From NCEH01 sp043195095 (GTDB lineage: Bacteria; Pseudomonadota; Alphaproteobacteria; Rhizobiales; Xanthobacteraceae): 64,000 nt of DNA. The stretch lies in assembly GCF_043195095.1 (NCBI RefSeq), contig NZ_JBAFWN010000002.1. The stretch is one strand, 5' to 3'. The notes under the pieces are model-generated. The model worked only from the letters and a program-made list of their open reading frames with translations, made no database searches and was not told the origin of the DNA. The position numbers and the translations under genes are program-made. This document shows positions 63,786-64,000 of this stretch, one piece after another; positions within the stretch are counted from its first letter, which is position 1; every line of letters starts with the position of its first letter.

Positions 63786-64000
63786 ATGCCCGTCCTGGAC
63801 AGCCCCCGCCTCCCGCCCCATTCAGGCGGCGCGCCCCAGTCCCTGGTGATCATGCTGCACGGCTATGGCGCCGACGGGCGGGACCTGATCGACCTCGGCA
63901 GCGCCTGGGCCGAGTTGCTGCCGGACACCGCCTTCGTCTCGCCCCACGCCCCGGACCCGTGCGAGGGCGCGCCCATGGGGCGGCAATGGTTTCCGCTCGG
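63786..64000 (+). CDS. Carboxylesterase/phospholipase, N-terminal part
   Basis: The visible 71 codons begin MPVLDSPRLPPHSGGAPQSL, then VIMLHGYGADGRDLIDLGSA with the oxyanion-hole HGxGxD segment. FVSPHAPDPCEGAPMGRQWF follows, typical of the YpfH/carboxylesterase group of alpha/beta-hydrolases. The Ser, Asp and His triad lies beyond the right edge. It starts 53 bases after the glycosylase gene, on the same strand. Confidence 0.9.
   Translation, partial: MPVLDSPRLPPHSGGAPQSLVIMLHGYGADGRDLIDLGSAWAELLPDTAFVSPHAPDPCEGAPMGRQWFPL

Overview
The window is GC-rich DNA that is almost entirely coding, with short intergenic gaps and genes on both strands. It looks like the chromosome of an alphaproteobacterium in the Hyphomicrobiales (Rhizobiales), possibly of the Xanthobacteraceae. 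The order is supported by a hemC-hemD-Mic60-like-hemY cluster, a class I lysyl-tRNA synthetase, groESL behind a CIRCE operator, a TIGR02301-family protein, and interspersed repeats of the kind often translated as MAG-x-VPAIH peptides. The family assignment is an inference.

Layout. 1-7300: gpsA (cut by the left edge) and tsaD face the cluster hemC, hemD, Mic60-like and hemY, followed by a periplasmic-binding-fold protein. 7500-13970: lepA, a YegP-like peptide, a VIT/CCC1 transporter, an NCS1 permease, a methyltransferase and a lipoprotein. 14180-16480: groESL with promoter, CIRCE operator, a tandem-duplicated 3' end and a terminator. 16700-27800: accessory redox, regulatory and efflux genes. 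These include two divergent regulator/target pairs with perfect palindromic operators, a probable pepsin-like protease and an EmrAB efflux pair. 27850-34600: an orphan FNR/FixK box, ppdK, a metallo-hydrolase and a large acyl-CoA dehydrogenase. 34700-41830: tsaC, GNAT, a Tat-exported sulfatase, a TetR regulator, tag, ygfZ and dihydroorotase. 41870-42370: tandem repeats. 42370-49550: small proteins, NUDIX, an overlapping HD-hydrolase/phosphatase pair, a TPR-methyltransferase, and a ligase-associated exonuclease with its ATP-dependent DNA ligase. An S24-family repressor closes this block. 49780-64000: a MATE pump, 1-Cys peroxiredoxin, sulfotransferase, lysS, a solute-binding protein, a GspE-N/GT2 glycosyltransferase, SCO, an ACT-like small protein behind a leaderless leader ORF, an AEC transporter, a perfect parS site, gluQ, an AlkA-like glycosylase and the start of an esterase.

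Functional themes. These are tetrapyrrole synthesis with envelope/cristae-type proteins, and tRNA modification and charging (TsaC and TsaD for t6A, GluQ for queuosine glutamylation, LysRS). There is DNA alkylation and break repair (Tag, AlkA-like, exonuclease plus ligase) and multidrug export under TetR control. A parS site suggests that the window lies in the origin-proximal part of the chromosome.

I saw no rRNA or tRNA gene, insertion sequence, prophage or CRISPR array. Repeats fall into hairpin families (REP/BIME-like), one 77-bp interspersed repeat pair, and several tandem duplications.
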